This document shows, piece after piece, positions 23,142 through 34,495 of a stretch of 64,000 nucleotides of DNA; position 1 is the first letter of the stretch, and the number at the start of each line of letters is the position of its first letter. Source of the stretch: Elgaria multicarinata webbii (taxonomy: Eukaryota; Chordata; Lepidosauria; Squamata; Anguidae); NCBI RefSeq assembly GCF_023053635.1, contig NC_086180.1, forward strand, positions 7,259,206-7,323,205, read 5' to 3'. The notes under the pieces are model-generated. The model was not told the origin of the DNA, ran no database searches, and was given only the letters and a program-made list of their open reading frames with translations. A program made the position numbers and the translations under genes.

Positions 23142-23305
23142 GTCTCGTAATCCATTTACTAGCCATGTGGAGGTGTGTCTGTCACCGAAGTTTGCATTTT
23201 CAAGGAAGGAGCTACAGAACTACAACAGACAGAGAGCTGAGCCAATCCTTCTGGAGACGACAGTCTTACCTGTATAGTCAGCTTTAGTTCCTTTGGAAAG
23301 GTGCA
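23142..23305 (+). promoter_or_regulatory. Leader / proximal promoter of AADACL4-like copy B
   Basis: This short stretch precedes the ATG at 23306. A 'gagccaatcc' CCAAT-type box lies at about 23240. No clear TATA box is seen and the transcription start cannot be placed. Its conservation with 22229-22387 reflects duplication, not proven function. Confidence 0.4.
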
Positions 23306-23482
23306 ATGGGGCTTCTTTATGCCATCTTGCTTGGGGCCGGAGGAATGATAGCAACTGTTTTTTTCTTGCTGCTCTCCTGGGCAATTTATTATGACCTCTC
23401 TGTGAGCAATATTCCTGCCGGATTTGACCATCCATTAAAACTTCGATTTGTTCACTGCGTACTCATTCTGATGTGCACTATG
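23306..23482 (+). CDS. AADACL4: AADACL4-like copy B, exon 1 (signal anchor)
   Basis: The exon codes 59 residues, MGLLYAILLGAGG onward, with one long hydrophobic helix (about 4-27) and then PAGFDHPLKLRFVHC. The donor gtaagt follows at 23483. The start is chosen because it is the first ATG after the leader and gives the usual family N-terminus. Confidence 0.9.
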
Positions 23483-25303
23483 GTAAGTTTGGCATCATTT
23501 GAAAAATACAGTTACAAGGCTCAAGAGAAATTGGGAAGTGTGGGGAGATGAATGGCACTGGGAAAAAGAAATATTTAAACTATTTTGTGACTGATTTCCA
23601 GAGATTATGTCAACTGCTTCCATTCACTTTTCAATGATGGTGTGTGTGGGGGGGAGGGGGGTGCGTATACGATATTTTATCAAATGTGCACACCAAGAGC
23701 ATGACAATTGACTTGAAGTAGTAGTCCTAAAATGACTGTGCGAGAATCCAAAGTAAATGTGAGCTTGAAAAATCTACTTTAGAATCATCTGGATATGTCT
23801 TCTCTAAAGATGATATTGAAGCAGACCCACCCCAAATATATATATAATAATAATAATAATAATTAGGGTGACCATATGACCAGATTTGACCGGATTTGTC
23901 CGGGTTTTTGGTGGCAAATCCGGGAGGGGAAGGGGAAATCCGGGTTTTTCCCCAGAGAGCAGCTCTAATGGGAATTAACAAAAATGCTTATAACTCTGTC
24001 ATTTTTTAAGATAAAGACATGAAACTTGGCACAATGGTAGCTCTTAGGAAGGGCTTTAGTCATACCAAATTTGAAACAGATCCGTTCATTGATTTTTTAG
24101 GAATTTTTTTAAAAATTGAGGGTTTAAAATTATCATTTTTAAAATCGTCATTTTTAAAGATAAAGACATGAAACTTCACCCCATGATAGGATTTAGGTAG
24201 AGCTTTAGCCACACCAAATTTGAAACAGATCCGTTCAACCATTGACTTTTTAGGATTTTTTTAAAAATTGAGATTTTAAAATTATTATTTTTAAACTGTC
24301 ATTTTTAAAGATAAAGAGCTGAAAGTTGGCACCATGATAGCTTTTAGTTAGAGCTTTAGCCATACCAAATTTGAAACAGATATGTTCATCCACTGATTTT
24401 TAGGAATTTTTTTAAATTTGAGGATTTAATTTTATATATATATATATGAATGAGATGAAACTTGGCACCATGATTGCTCTTAACAAGGACTTTAGCTATG
24501 CCAAATTTGAAACAGATCTGTCCATCCATTAAGTTTTAGGATTTTTTTTAAAGTTTGAGGTTTTAAAATTATTTTTTAAAAATGACATTTTTAAAGATAA
24601 AGGGCTGAAAGTTGGCACCATGATAGCTCTTAAGGAGAGATTTAGCCATGCCAGGTTTGAATCAGATCTGTTCATCCATTGTTTTTTTGTTAGGATTTTT
24701 TTTTAAAGTTCAAAGTTTTAAAATTATTGTGTTTTAAAACTGCTGGAGCCATATCCTTCAAACTCAGGTTGTCAAACCTCCTCTTTGGGGTTTTGCATAT
24801 TGAGCAGTTTCAGCCCTTGGCATTAAGGGGATCTCCAGTCTTTAGGTAAACTGTCACAACACCCACCCTAATGTTAGAGTAGAGAAACTTGTGACAATTA
24901 TACACAAGCTTATTAAAAAAATTGAAATTAAAAAAAGCCAGCCATCCGGCCGGCCAGTATCAAACCCTGTTAACAACAGCAGCAGCTTGCAATGAGTGAA
25001 GACATAGTCAGAAAAGTTATTTGAGGGAAGGGGAGACTTATCACACAAAGCATAGCAAAAGCTTCCAAATTCAGCAAAACCTACAAAAGTAGGAGTGAGT
25101 GAAGTTCATTTCAGATACATTGAATCTCTCACTTGTTCTTTATTTCAGTGATTTTAACATTAAAATGTTATGTAGAACAGATTTGTCTTAAATGTGTGCT
25201 GTGTGACCAAGGCTATGTTCGGGTAGCCACTATGTTTGGTGCTGGACATGCCCCCTTGGGGGGCGACCATGTTGTCCTCCTTTTTGGTTTCCAAAATATG
25301 GTC

Positions 25304-25344
<41 letters not shown>

Positions 25345-28300
25345 TGTATCTACAGCATTAGTTTACTTCCTGCTAGGCCTTGCAAACTATTGTGGCCAAT
25401 GAATACCAAGATGAGCCACAATCTCAGGCTCTCTGGGATCTCACCAAAAGCATCAATGGTGGCAATGGTCAGAAAAACACCACACAGTTTTTCCTGAGAT
25501 GAGGAAGGCACTTGCAAGTGGTGTAGGCATACTTTGATCCAGGCAAGGAAACTGAACTTCCAGTGGATGCCAGCCCTGTTGGTCTAGGAGCGTAATAACA
25601 CTGGGGGGAATCATGTTTCCTTACTGCTGTTTCTCCAGCCCTGCTTCTGCTCCTCATGTCTTCCTCATTCTTGCTGGCTGGGAAAGAGGAAGTAAACAAA
25701 GATCACGTGGCCCATTCAGGGGGTATTTTTATTGCACTGTTTTTCCTGCACACAGCAGAAGATCGTGGCACATTCAATGTGTTTTTATAAAAAATGGGTT
25801 TTTGGGGGGGTCTATTTTGTGACAGAAAAATGAGCAGAAGTAGTGTGATAAGTGGATGATGTCATCTGTAGTGGGCAGTAGTGAATGTGCAATAAAACTC
25901 TCATCTGATGACACTCTAAGAGCTGTTCTCTTATCTGTTTGCCTAAATGATTTCTTTGTGTATTTTTGTTATATGGATTAGCCGTAGCTTTTCTTATACT
26001 GTTACAGTTTTTGTTGTTATTCAGATGTTCTCATTTCATCATTAGAACATAAGAAGAGTCATGCTGGATCACACCAAGGGCCCATCCAGTCCAGGGCCAG
26101 ATTTACACCAAGCAGGATACAACACTTTGAAAGTGATTTGAATACGGTACATGGAATGTGTCATGGGCCCCAAGAGTTATCAGTGCACTTCAATACCATT
26201 ATAAAACAGTAGTGTAGATCCTGGCCAGCACTCGGTTCACACAGTGGTCAACATGCTGTTGACGAGGAATCCACAATCAGGACATGATGCAACAGCATCC
26301 TCCCACGCATGTCCCCCAGCGGCTGGTGTATATAGGCTTCCTTCTTCTGAAACTGGAGGTAACAAATAGTTAACAAAAAAATTCCCTCAGCAGCTGGTGT
26401 ATATAGAATCATAGAATCATAGAATAGCAGAGTTGGAGGGCGCCTACAAGGCCATCGAGTCCAACCCCCTGCTCAATGCAGGAATCCACCCTATAGGCTT
26501 CTTTCTTCTGAAACTGGAGGTAACAAATAAACATGAGGACTGGTAGCTATTGATAGCAAGAATTTATCCACCCCTGTTGAAAGCCATCCAAATCGGTTGT
26601 CGTCACTACATCTTGCGGTAGTGAATTCCATAGTTTAACCGCCCCAAGTTTTCCCCAATGCACCCTTGACTATTGTGAAAAATGAATTTGAGGTAGAAGG
26701 GTGCTTCATTAAGTTAGACTTCTTCTCCTTTTCCAAACAGGGGAAGATTCTTGAAGTGCTGGGACTCTGCAGCCAGGTTGTCTTGGTCCGCTTCCTAATA
26801 GATCTCCGGAAGCCAGCGCTGGATCCCAGCCTCTCTTCCAAAGACCTGCATTTCGATGGGGTGCCAGTCAGGGTTTACCAGCCCAAAGCGCCTTCTGCTG
26901 GGCGAAGAAGAGGGTTCGTTTTCTTCCACGGAGGAGCTGGAATGATTGGAAGCATCTGTAAGTGATTAAGGCTGCAGTCCTATGTGCATCAGTGAAAACG
27001 TTCATCAGTAAAAAAAATTATGGACTTAATCTTCATCATAAAGGTTATGTAAGTTTTTCAAAAAAATAATAATTAAAAAACCCTATTTTTGTATCCACCC
27101 CTTGTGGTAAAATTTGTAATTCAGACATCTTTAAACATTTAACATTTTATAGAGGATATTCAGGAGCTTCACTGGATGGCTCAGCCAGGCAGCCACCAGT
27201 TCCCTTAGTGAGCCACCGATATGTGTAAACATGGCAGCTCGTTACTCTGCGTAAGAGGTCTGTGATGGACAAGGCGGCCATAGAGCCACTCTATAGGCAA
27301 AACTAGAGGCCCAAATGGACCATTCAGTGCTCTAATCCTGTTTGCACAAACGGGGGCAGGAAGCAGCGTGGGTTCAGGGACCCCAGTCTGGCAGGTCGAG
27401 AGGGGAGACCACTGGATTCCAGCCCTTTCACAAAGCTGTGGCTCTTCAGTGCAAGTTCCTGGCTGAGCAAACCGCCATGGGTCATGTGGAGCCATTTCGG
27501 AGGTGTGTGGGAGTGGTCACAGCCGCCATTTTCGCCACATGTTTTGGATGTGTATCAGCATCTTGAGATGGTGAGAGAGTGTATTTTCTCTAACACAACC
27601 ATATCTCTGCACTGCATTGCACATTTGATGGACTCCCTATCCAAGCCATCAGCAGCTCTGCATTTGCATTCGTGTGCATCTCGAATGAGTAATTAAAAAA
27701 AACATCCCTGAATCCAAACCCACTTTTCCCGGCCCACATGCAGAAGCGCTGTCACGGAGCACACGTTCTCCCATAATGGCACTCCTGAAAATGTGGAAAA
27801 CTTTGCTCACCTGTGCCCCGTGAGCGCTGATCCTGGAAGCAGGAAAACTCGCAACCACCCCTTCCCTGTTGTAAAAGGGCTCAAGATGTAGATTAGGCCC
27901 AGGACTTACTTGTCAATAGACATGTCTACGACTGTGCTGTCAAAGGCACATAAAAACAACCAGCCTGAATAAGCCATGGAGACACCAGTTCAAGCAGCAG
28001 GAGCTATACTAGAGTGACCAGATACAAAAGAGGGCAGGGCTCCTGCTGTTGTGATGAAGAGGGAATTTCAATAGGTGCTGCGTGCCTACAAATGACACCT
28101 GCGGAAATTCCCTTTTCTATGCAACTGTTAAAGATACAGGAGCCCTGTCCTCCTTTCCGTATCGTCACCCTAGGTGGCGCAATCAGAAGACTGCCTGCCT
28201 TTTTATTACTCCCCTTTTGATCATTGTACTTAACAATTGATCTTAAACTGTGGGGAAAATGTATTTCCCAAGATGTTTAACTTATGTGTAGAGAGCTCAG

Positions 28301-31256
28301 GCCTCCTTCAGGTAAAGCAACTTTTAAAACAGCATGAAGGTGATGCAAAAATGGTATTGATGAAATGTTTCCAAATAGCTTTCTGCTGTTATAGATGCCA
28401 CTGAATTCTTAATATTTATTACTAGCTTTGTTTGAAGATGTTTGCAGCAAGATTGCCAAGGAGAGTGATTCAGTCCTTGTGTCTGTTGGGTAAGTGATTT
28501 GAATCAAGATTTGTTGCATTAAAAACGTGGGATTTCATGCATACCTCTTGATGCAATTTTCCCCCAAGAGAAGAGCATCCAAAAAATGCTGCCAGTGCTG
28601 CTCGACTCCCACAAGGAGCATATGCAAACAATAGGTTTGATACCAATTAATCTCGGTCCGGGACAGTCAGGGCTGTGCACAGCCAGCCTCTGTTGCATCA
28701 TGTACACATAATTCCTGGATGGAGGTGATGGTGCAAGTAATGCAGCAGGTTTGGTCAAGCCTGTATGCATAGCCTTGCATCCGTTGCGATCTCCCATTCT
28801 CTGTCAAACAGAAGGGAAATTCACATTTCTTGTCATACTCAGTGCCCCTGTGTGCACGGTAGAAATTCATGTCCCTGCACTGAGCAGGGGGTGGGCTAGG
28901 TGGCCTATAGTCTGGCTTCCAGCTCTTCTGATTGGCAAACCAAGCAGCACTTGTTTTTCAGAGCAGATGAATTTTCAGAGTAGGAGTGATACTTTCCTGA
29001 AAGACCACTGTTCTCCACACAATTAGGTTTAGGTCAGGCTGAAAGGCTGGCCAAAGTCGCTCAGGGACCTTCATAACTAAGGTGGTTCTTAGGCCAATGT
29101 CTAGCGCAGGGGTGCGGAACCTCTGGCCCATCTAAACAAATCACCTGCCAGCCAGCCCTCCAAGTTCCCAGGGTCTCATGCAAGCCCCCCTCCCAATCCC
29201 CTCTATGTAGCCCCATCCCTCAGCAGGGAGAAGGAGTGGGGGAGACACCCAGCCATGGCCTAGTTGCTTTGTCCTTCCCTCACCTTCCCCACGTGGAGAA
29301 AGCGAAGGAGCAGTGAACGGCTGAGTGGGCTGAAGCAGGGCTTCCCAACCAAGGCAGCGCCATGAGGAGCCGCATCCGGCCTTTCAGCTTGGGACGCTGT
29401 GATGGCAGGGCTCTACCTGGGACCTCACCAACGGGGGTCCAAAAACTGACTTCATCCAGTCTATAGGACTCCATGGGGAGGGGAATCTCACCCCAAGACC
29501 CAAACAAGGTCCCTAGCCCTGCCTGAGCCCATAGATGGGCAGACTTCAACTGTCTTATTCATTTTCTTGTTTAGTAGAACACTAAGGTCCACAAGAGCCT
29601 CGTGTGGCGCAGAGCGGTAAAGCAGCAGTTTCTGCAGCTGAAACTCTCCCCACGGCCTGAGTTCGATCCCAGCGGAAGCTGGTTTCAGGCAGCCGGCTCA
29701 GGTCGACTCAGCCTTCCATCCTCCCGAGGTCGGAAAAATGAGTGCCCAGTTAGCTGGGGGAAAGGTAATAACGACCGGGGAAGGCAATGGCAAACCACCC
29801 CACTATATAAGGCCTGCCAAGAAAACGTCAGTGAAAGCTGGCATCCCTCCAAGAGTCAGTAATGACTCAGTGCTTGAACGAGAGGTTCCTTTCCTTTCTT
29901 CCTAGGTCGACAAACTGCCTCAGTGGGCGAATAGTAGAAGAAACGTCCAGCGTGCCCTTGGAGCACATGTTCAGCCCAGGATCACCCCACCCCACCCCTG
30001 GACAAGTTCTCAGACTTTGCTCATAGTCCTTCTACTCACAAATCCATTCTGGTTGGTATTTGTAAACCAATTGGAAGTCAGAAAACCCTTCTGATCTATG
30101 GATCTACTGCAGATCACCCACAGAAGACCTGTTGATACAAATTGACTATGAAATTCCCTACCACACTATATAGTGATGCCCACCAATTTGGATGGCTTTA
30201 AAAGACAGTCTGATAGGCTTCTCCTCCAGAAGTGGCTACTACTCCTGATGGCTACATGCTACCTCCAGTAGCAGAGACAATGAGCCTATATACACCAGTT
30301 GATGGGGAACATGGGCGAGAGGGTGCTGTTGCACTCATGTCTTCCTTGTGGGTTCATGGTTGACAGCTGGTTGGTCACTATGGGAATAGAATGCTGGACT
30401 AGATGGACCTTTGGTCTGATCCAGCCTGGTTCTTCTTATATTCTAATGTTTACAATAGACCCACTTTCTCACAGAGTCAGCATTCCCTCAGAATTCCCTC
30501 CAGTTCTGGAAATCAGTGTTGTCTTCCATGCCTCCCCAGCAGCCCTCTCTCAGGCTGTGGAAGAAATACTTCTAGATTAGACCCTTCATTCCCTTGCAGT
30601 TTGGCAGAACAGACTAATCAGTCCTCTTTATGTACAGAGAAGAGAAAGCTCAGCCTCCTGAGCTAGACTGGATTGGAAGAGGGGGAATAGAGGGAGACAT
30701 GGGTGAGATTTATTTCTTTAATCCATAGCTCTACTATGTCTGCCACATGCAATGAAGGGAACCAAGCCTCAGTGACAGAAATGGTGTCAGTCCATTTCGT
30801 AAGGGTAAAAGTGCAACATCTCCCATTAAAGTCCTGGGGTGACACTGTCATAACACTGGTACCAAACAGAGAACAATGAGTGACTGGCTATGTGTAAAGT
30901 AATTGCATAATGGAAACCAAATGTGCATTGTGAGAGAAGCCAGAAAAGAAGAGGCCTCACCCAAAGATGGCATGAAGAGATTTCTCCTCTCCCAGCCAGG
31001 GGGGATCTACACTACTGCTTTTAAAGTGCTTTAAAGAGCTTTAAAGCGCTTTGGAAATGTTTTGAAATCTGTATTTGCAGTGTGTCCTGGGCCCCAACAG
31101 TTGTCAAAACTGTTATAAAGCGCTTTGAAGCAGTAGTGTAGATCGCCTCCCCCCGAAATTCATTAGCCTGCTATCACAATGTTAAATCTAAATTAGATTT
31201 GAATTCCCCTGGCTGAATTTCTGCCACCATGTCTCTCTCTCTCGCCCTCGCCCTCC

Positions 31257-31292
<36 letters not shown>

Positions 31293-32218
31293 AGCTGAGC
31301 TTGATCCAGTCCTAGTGCAATTCCAGTGAAAAGCTGTCCCTGAAGAAGCGAAGGAGACGCAGGGTGCTTCTCCCACACTTCAGGGTTGTCTGTTCTTGGA
31401 TTCTGGAAAGTTTACACTTTGCTTCTGAATTCTGCCTCTCCAGCTATCGCCTGGCTCCGGAGCACCCGTACCCAGCGCAGTGGAAGGATTGCTTCGCTGC
31501 TACTGTGCACTTCATGCAAAATGCAGAGCTCTATGGGGTGGATCCTTCTCAGATCATCATTGCTGGAGACAGTATGGGGGGCAATATTGCTAGCGTTGTC
31601 GCCCAAAACTTGGTGGAGAGATCAGACGTGCCAAAGCTACGAGCTCAAGTGCTGATCTATGGTATTTTCCAAAGTATGGACTTCAACCTACCTTCTTATC
31701 AACAGAATGGCAGGATGCCTCCCTTGTTCAGGGAGAATGTTCTTCATTTTGTTCTGCAGTATCTTCTAAAGGACACTTCTCTGAGTCATGATCTCTTGAA
31801 GGGATCTCATGTGCCAGATGAAATGAGGCTCAAATATGGGAAGTGGATGAGTCCAGATAACATTCCAGAGAAATTTAAGCGTTGTGGGTATGAACAAGTA
31901 CCACACGCTCCTTATAAGCCTGATGTGTACCAACAAGTGTCAGAGATGCTCCAACCCACTTTGTCTTCACTTTTTGCTGAAGACGCTGTCATCCGAGAGC
32001 TCCCGGAGACTTTAATTGTGAGTTGCGAATATGATGTAGTTCGAGATGATTCTCTCTTGTACAAGAAGCGACTGGAAGACAACGGTGTGAAATTCAGATG
32101 GTTCCATGCTGAAAACGGGTTTCATGGAGTGCTGAACCTCTTCAATGTTGGGTTTTTGACATTCCCCAACGGTATAGAAATACTGGACAATGTTGTAGAC
32201 TTTGTCAAACATTTATGA
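23306..32218 (+). CDS. AADACL4: AADACL4-like carboxylesterase, copy B (complete, 4 exons, 410 aa)
   Basis: Exons are 23306-23482, 26741-26957, 28426-28489 and 31444-32218. Every junction is GT/AG and the phases join to one 1233-bp frame, matching human AADACL4 (407 aa) in length and exon layout. Residues 4-27 form a hydrophobic signal anchor. NIPAGFDHPLKLRF matches the family N-terminus. The oxyanion hole HGG is at 122-124, the nucleophile Ser196 is in GDSMGG, Asp350 is in CEYDVVRDDS and His380 is in GFHG. The family is known as microsomal serine esterases; the natural substrate of AADACL4 is not established. Copy A lies about 21 kb upstream in the same orientation. AADACL3 is the nearest alternative name; AADACL4 fits better at the ends. 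Confidence 0.92.
23483..23865. other. AADACL4-like copy B, proximal intron 1
   Basis: No repeat family is recognised apart from a G-rich run near 23650 and an ATA/AAT run at 23836-23863. It has no counterpart left of 1030 in copy A. Confidence 0.4.
23866..25307 (+). mobile_element. TIR element with internal ~153-bp array (copy B, intact ends)
   Basis: The 1442-bp element has termini gggtgaccatatgac and, reversed, gggtgaccatat, each flanked by TA (23864-23865, 25308-25309). The inner array spans about 24000-24680. The segment after it ('gctggagccatatccttc' to 'gtgtgaccaaggctatgttc') is single copy. No transposase frame is seen. The superfamily call (Tc1/mariner-like) rests on TA targets only. 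Confidence 0.75.
26404..26490 (-). repeat. CR1 3' tail in intron 1 of copy B
   Basis: Begins 'agaatcatagaatcatagaa' and runs through 'ccccctgctcaatgcagg'. The tail has one more 'atcatagaa' unit than the copy A counterpart at 5161. Confidence 0.75.
26741..26957 (+). CDS. AADACL4: AADACL4-like copy B, exon 2
   Basis: The 217-bp exon codes residues 60-131 plus one base of codon 132, from GKILEVLGLC to HGGAGMIGSI, and holds the oxyanion hole. Differences from copy A are few (for example IDLRKPA against IDLRRPA). Confidence 0.9.
28012..28170 (+). mobile_element. Half of a palindromic MITE, copy B intron 2
   Basis: Same 159-bp element as 6695-6853. Here the right end is followed by TA (gtcaccc then ta), which confirms the TA target. 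Confidence 0.7.
28426..28489 (+). CDS. AADACL4: AADACL4-like copy B, exon 3
   Basis: This 64-bp exon completes Ser132 and codes LFEDVCSKIAKESDSVLVSV up to the split Gly153. It is identical in sequence to the copy A exon. Confidence 0.9.
29595..29903 (+). mobile_element. Sauria SINE in intron 3 of copy B
   Basis: Orthologous (by duplication) to 8278-8583, with the same left flank aaggtccacaa. The right target repeat has drifted. A and B boxes are present. Confidence 0.9.
30998..31155. mobile_element. hAT-like MITE private to copy B
   Basis: The sequence 'ggggggatctacactactgc' to 'gcagtagtgtagatcgcctc' has inverted ends. The centre 'gtgtcctgggccccaacagt' is shared with the MITE cluster at 56.9-57.7 kb. 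Copy A lacks it at the matching place (about 9709-9750). The flanks are too altered to read a target duplication. Confidence 0.7.
31444..32218 (+). CDS. AADACL4: AADACL4-like copy B, terminal exon 4
   Basis: It codes residues 154-410 and the stop. It contains YRLAPEHPYPAQW, the standard elbow GDSMGG (Ser196), the Asp350 and His380 motifs and the C-terminus VDFVKHL. The open frame upstream to 31364 is intronic read-through. Confidence 0.92.
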
Positions 32219-32249
32219 GGGGATTTTGCAGTGCTACAATTCCTTAAGG

Positions 32250-32255
32250 AATAAA
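32250..32255 (+). terminator. Polyadenylation signal, AADACL4-like copy B
   Basis: AATAAA lies 32 bp after the stop and matches the site in copy A (10853). Confidence 0.6.
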
Positions 32256-33063
32256 GATACCTAAATATTAAGGTGGAAGGGTGAAACACTCACACCATTA
32301 TAAGCCCTGAAAGTTCTTAATGTCCATAAAATTAAGATGACTTGTTAAAAAAATAAAATAGTGCTATGTCAAAAAAAAAAATCTGAGTTCAGAATCCCAA
32401 TCTTCATGCCTATTGATTATCATTGCCAATTAATGAATTGCTGTAACATCTTTCTTTTTGTCACAATTGGCCAAAATTTGCAGGCATATTAGTCCATTAT
32501 TAGTTTGGTTTTATATGATTTTAAATGATTTTATACTACATACTGATCAGGGACATACACAACAGTATTTGTCAAAGCCTTTCCTCAGACTAGGGAAAAG
32601 AGACTAAATATATGCTCAATATATAGAGGTGACCCTAGTTAAGAAACCTGCGTAATTTCAGAAGGATAAGTCAAGTGTTTTGTGGGGTAGGGGAGGGTAC
32701 AGATTGAGAGGGAGAGGGATTCTCTTCCCCTTATACTCCATGGGTTTCTTGGCAATTTATCCAGAAATGCCTAGGGATGTCGTGGGCGCCTGAAGGGATC
32801 CTGGAGTCCCGTGGACTCCCCTCGGACCCAGTCAGGTACCAGCAGTGCATTTATGGGCCTTCATGGCCACCACTCATTCAATTGGAGAATTATGTCATTT
32901 CCAGAGCTACCATAGTTGCACATAATGGAGGCTCCGGACGAGAGCGGACAGGCTTGCGATTTCAACGAATCCTCACAGAGGCGCAAAGGAAGCTTGCGAA
33001 GAGGTGAACAGCAGTGACAGCAGGGCGAGCGTCTGAGGAATCGGACCTGAGTGAGTTCACCCA
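32256..33063. other. 3' flank of AADACL4-like copy B
   Basis: No gene is recognised. It aligns with 10859-11679 of copy A and is unique-looking sequence; a stretch at 32870-33060 is moderately GC-rich. Nothing supports a coding call. Confidence 0.45.
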
Positions 33064-33390
33064 TCCCTACACTGATTCCATTGTCGTACTGCTCTAACAG
33101 TCAGGACGTTTTTCCTGATGTCCAGGTGGAATCTGGCTTCCTTTAACTTGATCGCGTTATTCCATGTCCTGCACTCTGGGAGGATCGAGAAGAGATCCTG
33201 GCCCTCCTCTGTGTGACAACCTTTTAAGTCTTTGAAGAGTGCTATCATGTCTCCCCTCAATCTTCTCTTCTCCAGGCTAAACAGGCCCAGTTCTTTCAGT
33301 CTCTCTTCATAGGGCTTTGCTTCCAGACCCCTGATCATCCTGGTTGCCCTCCTCTGAACACGCTCCAGCTTGTCTGCATCCTTCTTCTTC
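33064..33390 (-). mobile_element. CR1 LINE 3' fragment, right edge of duplication copy B
   Basis: The minus strand codes [33 protein letters not shown] and [16 protein letters not shown]. Here the 'gaacacgctccagcttgtct' stretch missing in copy A is present, and the fragment ends where the L2 tail begins. Confidence 0.85.
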
Positions 33391-33394
33391 TTCT

Positions 33395-33855
33395 TCTTAT
33401 TATTATTATTTATTTATATAGCACCATCAATGTACATGGTGCTGTACAGAGTAATACAGTAAATAGCAAGGCCCTGCCGCATAGGCTTACAATCTAATAA
33501 AATCATAGTAAAACAATAAGGAGGGGAAGAGAATGCCAACAGGCACAGGGTAGGGTAAGCAGGCACAGGGTAGGGTAAAACTAACAGTATAAAGTCCGCA
33601 CAACATCAAGTTTTAAAAGCTTTAGGAAAAAGAAAAGTTTTTAGTTGAGCTTTAAAAGCTGCGGTTGAACTTGTAGTTCTCAAATGTTCTGGAAGAGCAT
33701 TCCAGGTGTAAGGGACAGCAGAAGAAAATGGACGAAGCCGAGCAAGGGAAGTAGAGGCCCTTGGGCAGGTGAGAAACATGGCATCAGAGGAGCGAAGAGC
33801 ACGAGCGGGCAATAGTGTGAGATGAGAGAGGAGAGATAGGAAGGAGCTAGACAGT
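33395..33855 (-). mobile_element. L2 LINE, 3' part (split by L1)
   Basis: The 3' tail (ATT/ATTT run, 'tttatatagcaccatcaatg') is followed on the minus strand by the ORF end [20 protein letters not shown] and [17 protein letters not shown]. The body continues at 39871-40834 after the L1 insertion. It is nearly the same subfamily as 49915-51185. Confidence 0.88.
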
Positions 33856-34495
33856 GAAAAGCTTTGTAGGTGGGGGGCGGAGCTTGGCAGCCTGAGCGAT
33901 GGCGGGTTTCTTCTGAGGCTCTGAACGGCGCTGGCCGGAAAAGGCAATTATCTCTCTTTTAATGGGCATAAATCTTTGAGCAACTGACAGAAAATGATTA
34001 TAAAACCAACAGGAGCCGGGAAAGTGGAGAGATTTGGAGAAGGGAGGTGAGATGAACTGTGATTAATGCAATGTCTGTCTAAACGGCAACTCTATTAAAA
34101 GTGAAAGTAAACGCTGACTGACGCAGTTTAAAAAGAAGGAATTTATGTTTGCTGGACATTGATCTGTGATATAACCTCTCATCTTTATCTCACATGGGAA
34201 CGATTGGAATGCTGGCTTTCTAAGGTTAAAGTGGTTGACTGGATTTATTGGCGTGGCGAGAAGGGGGGTGAAGGGGTGAAAAAAGCTGCATTTGGCATTC
34301 GGTGAGGGAGATGTGGGATGTGAGAGACTTTGAGTGATTAAATCTGATCCCCTCTAGTGAATGCTGTTGTGAACTGGATTTTTCCCCCCTCCTCGTGAAG
34401 AAGGAGCTGTGAGTGCTATATAATAGAGAAGCCAGCATAAGTTGCTAAGGAAGAGAGTTGGACTCTAAGATTTATGCCCTACCCAGAAGGGACCC

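Larger units (their letters stand above)
23866..33360 (+). repeat. Segmental duplication, copy B (AADACL4-like locus)
   Basis: Partner of 1030-11980, carrying the distal part of intron 1, exons 2-4 and the 3' flank. It lacks the 1.5-kb L2. It contains 59 bp at about 27518-27576 that copy A lacks, and a private MITE at 30998-31155. The right end of homology falls in a CR1 fragment, beyond which an L2 tail follows. Confidence 0.85.
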
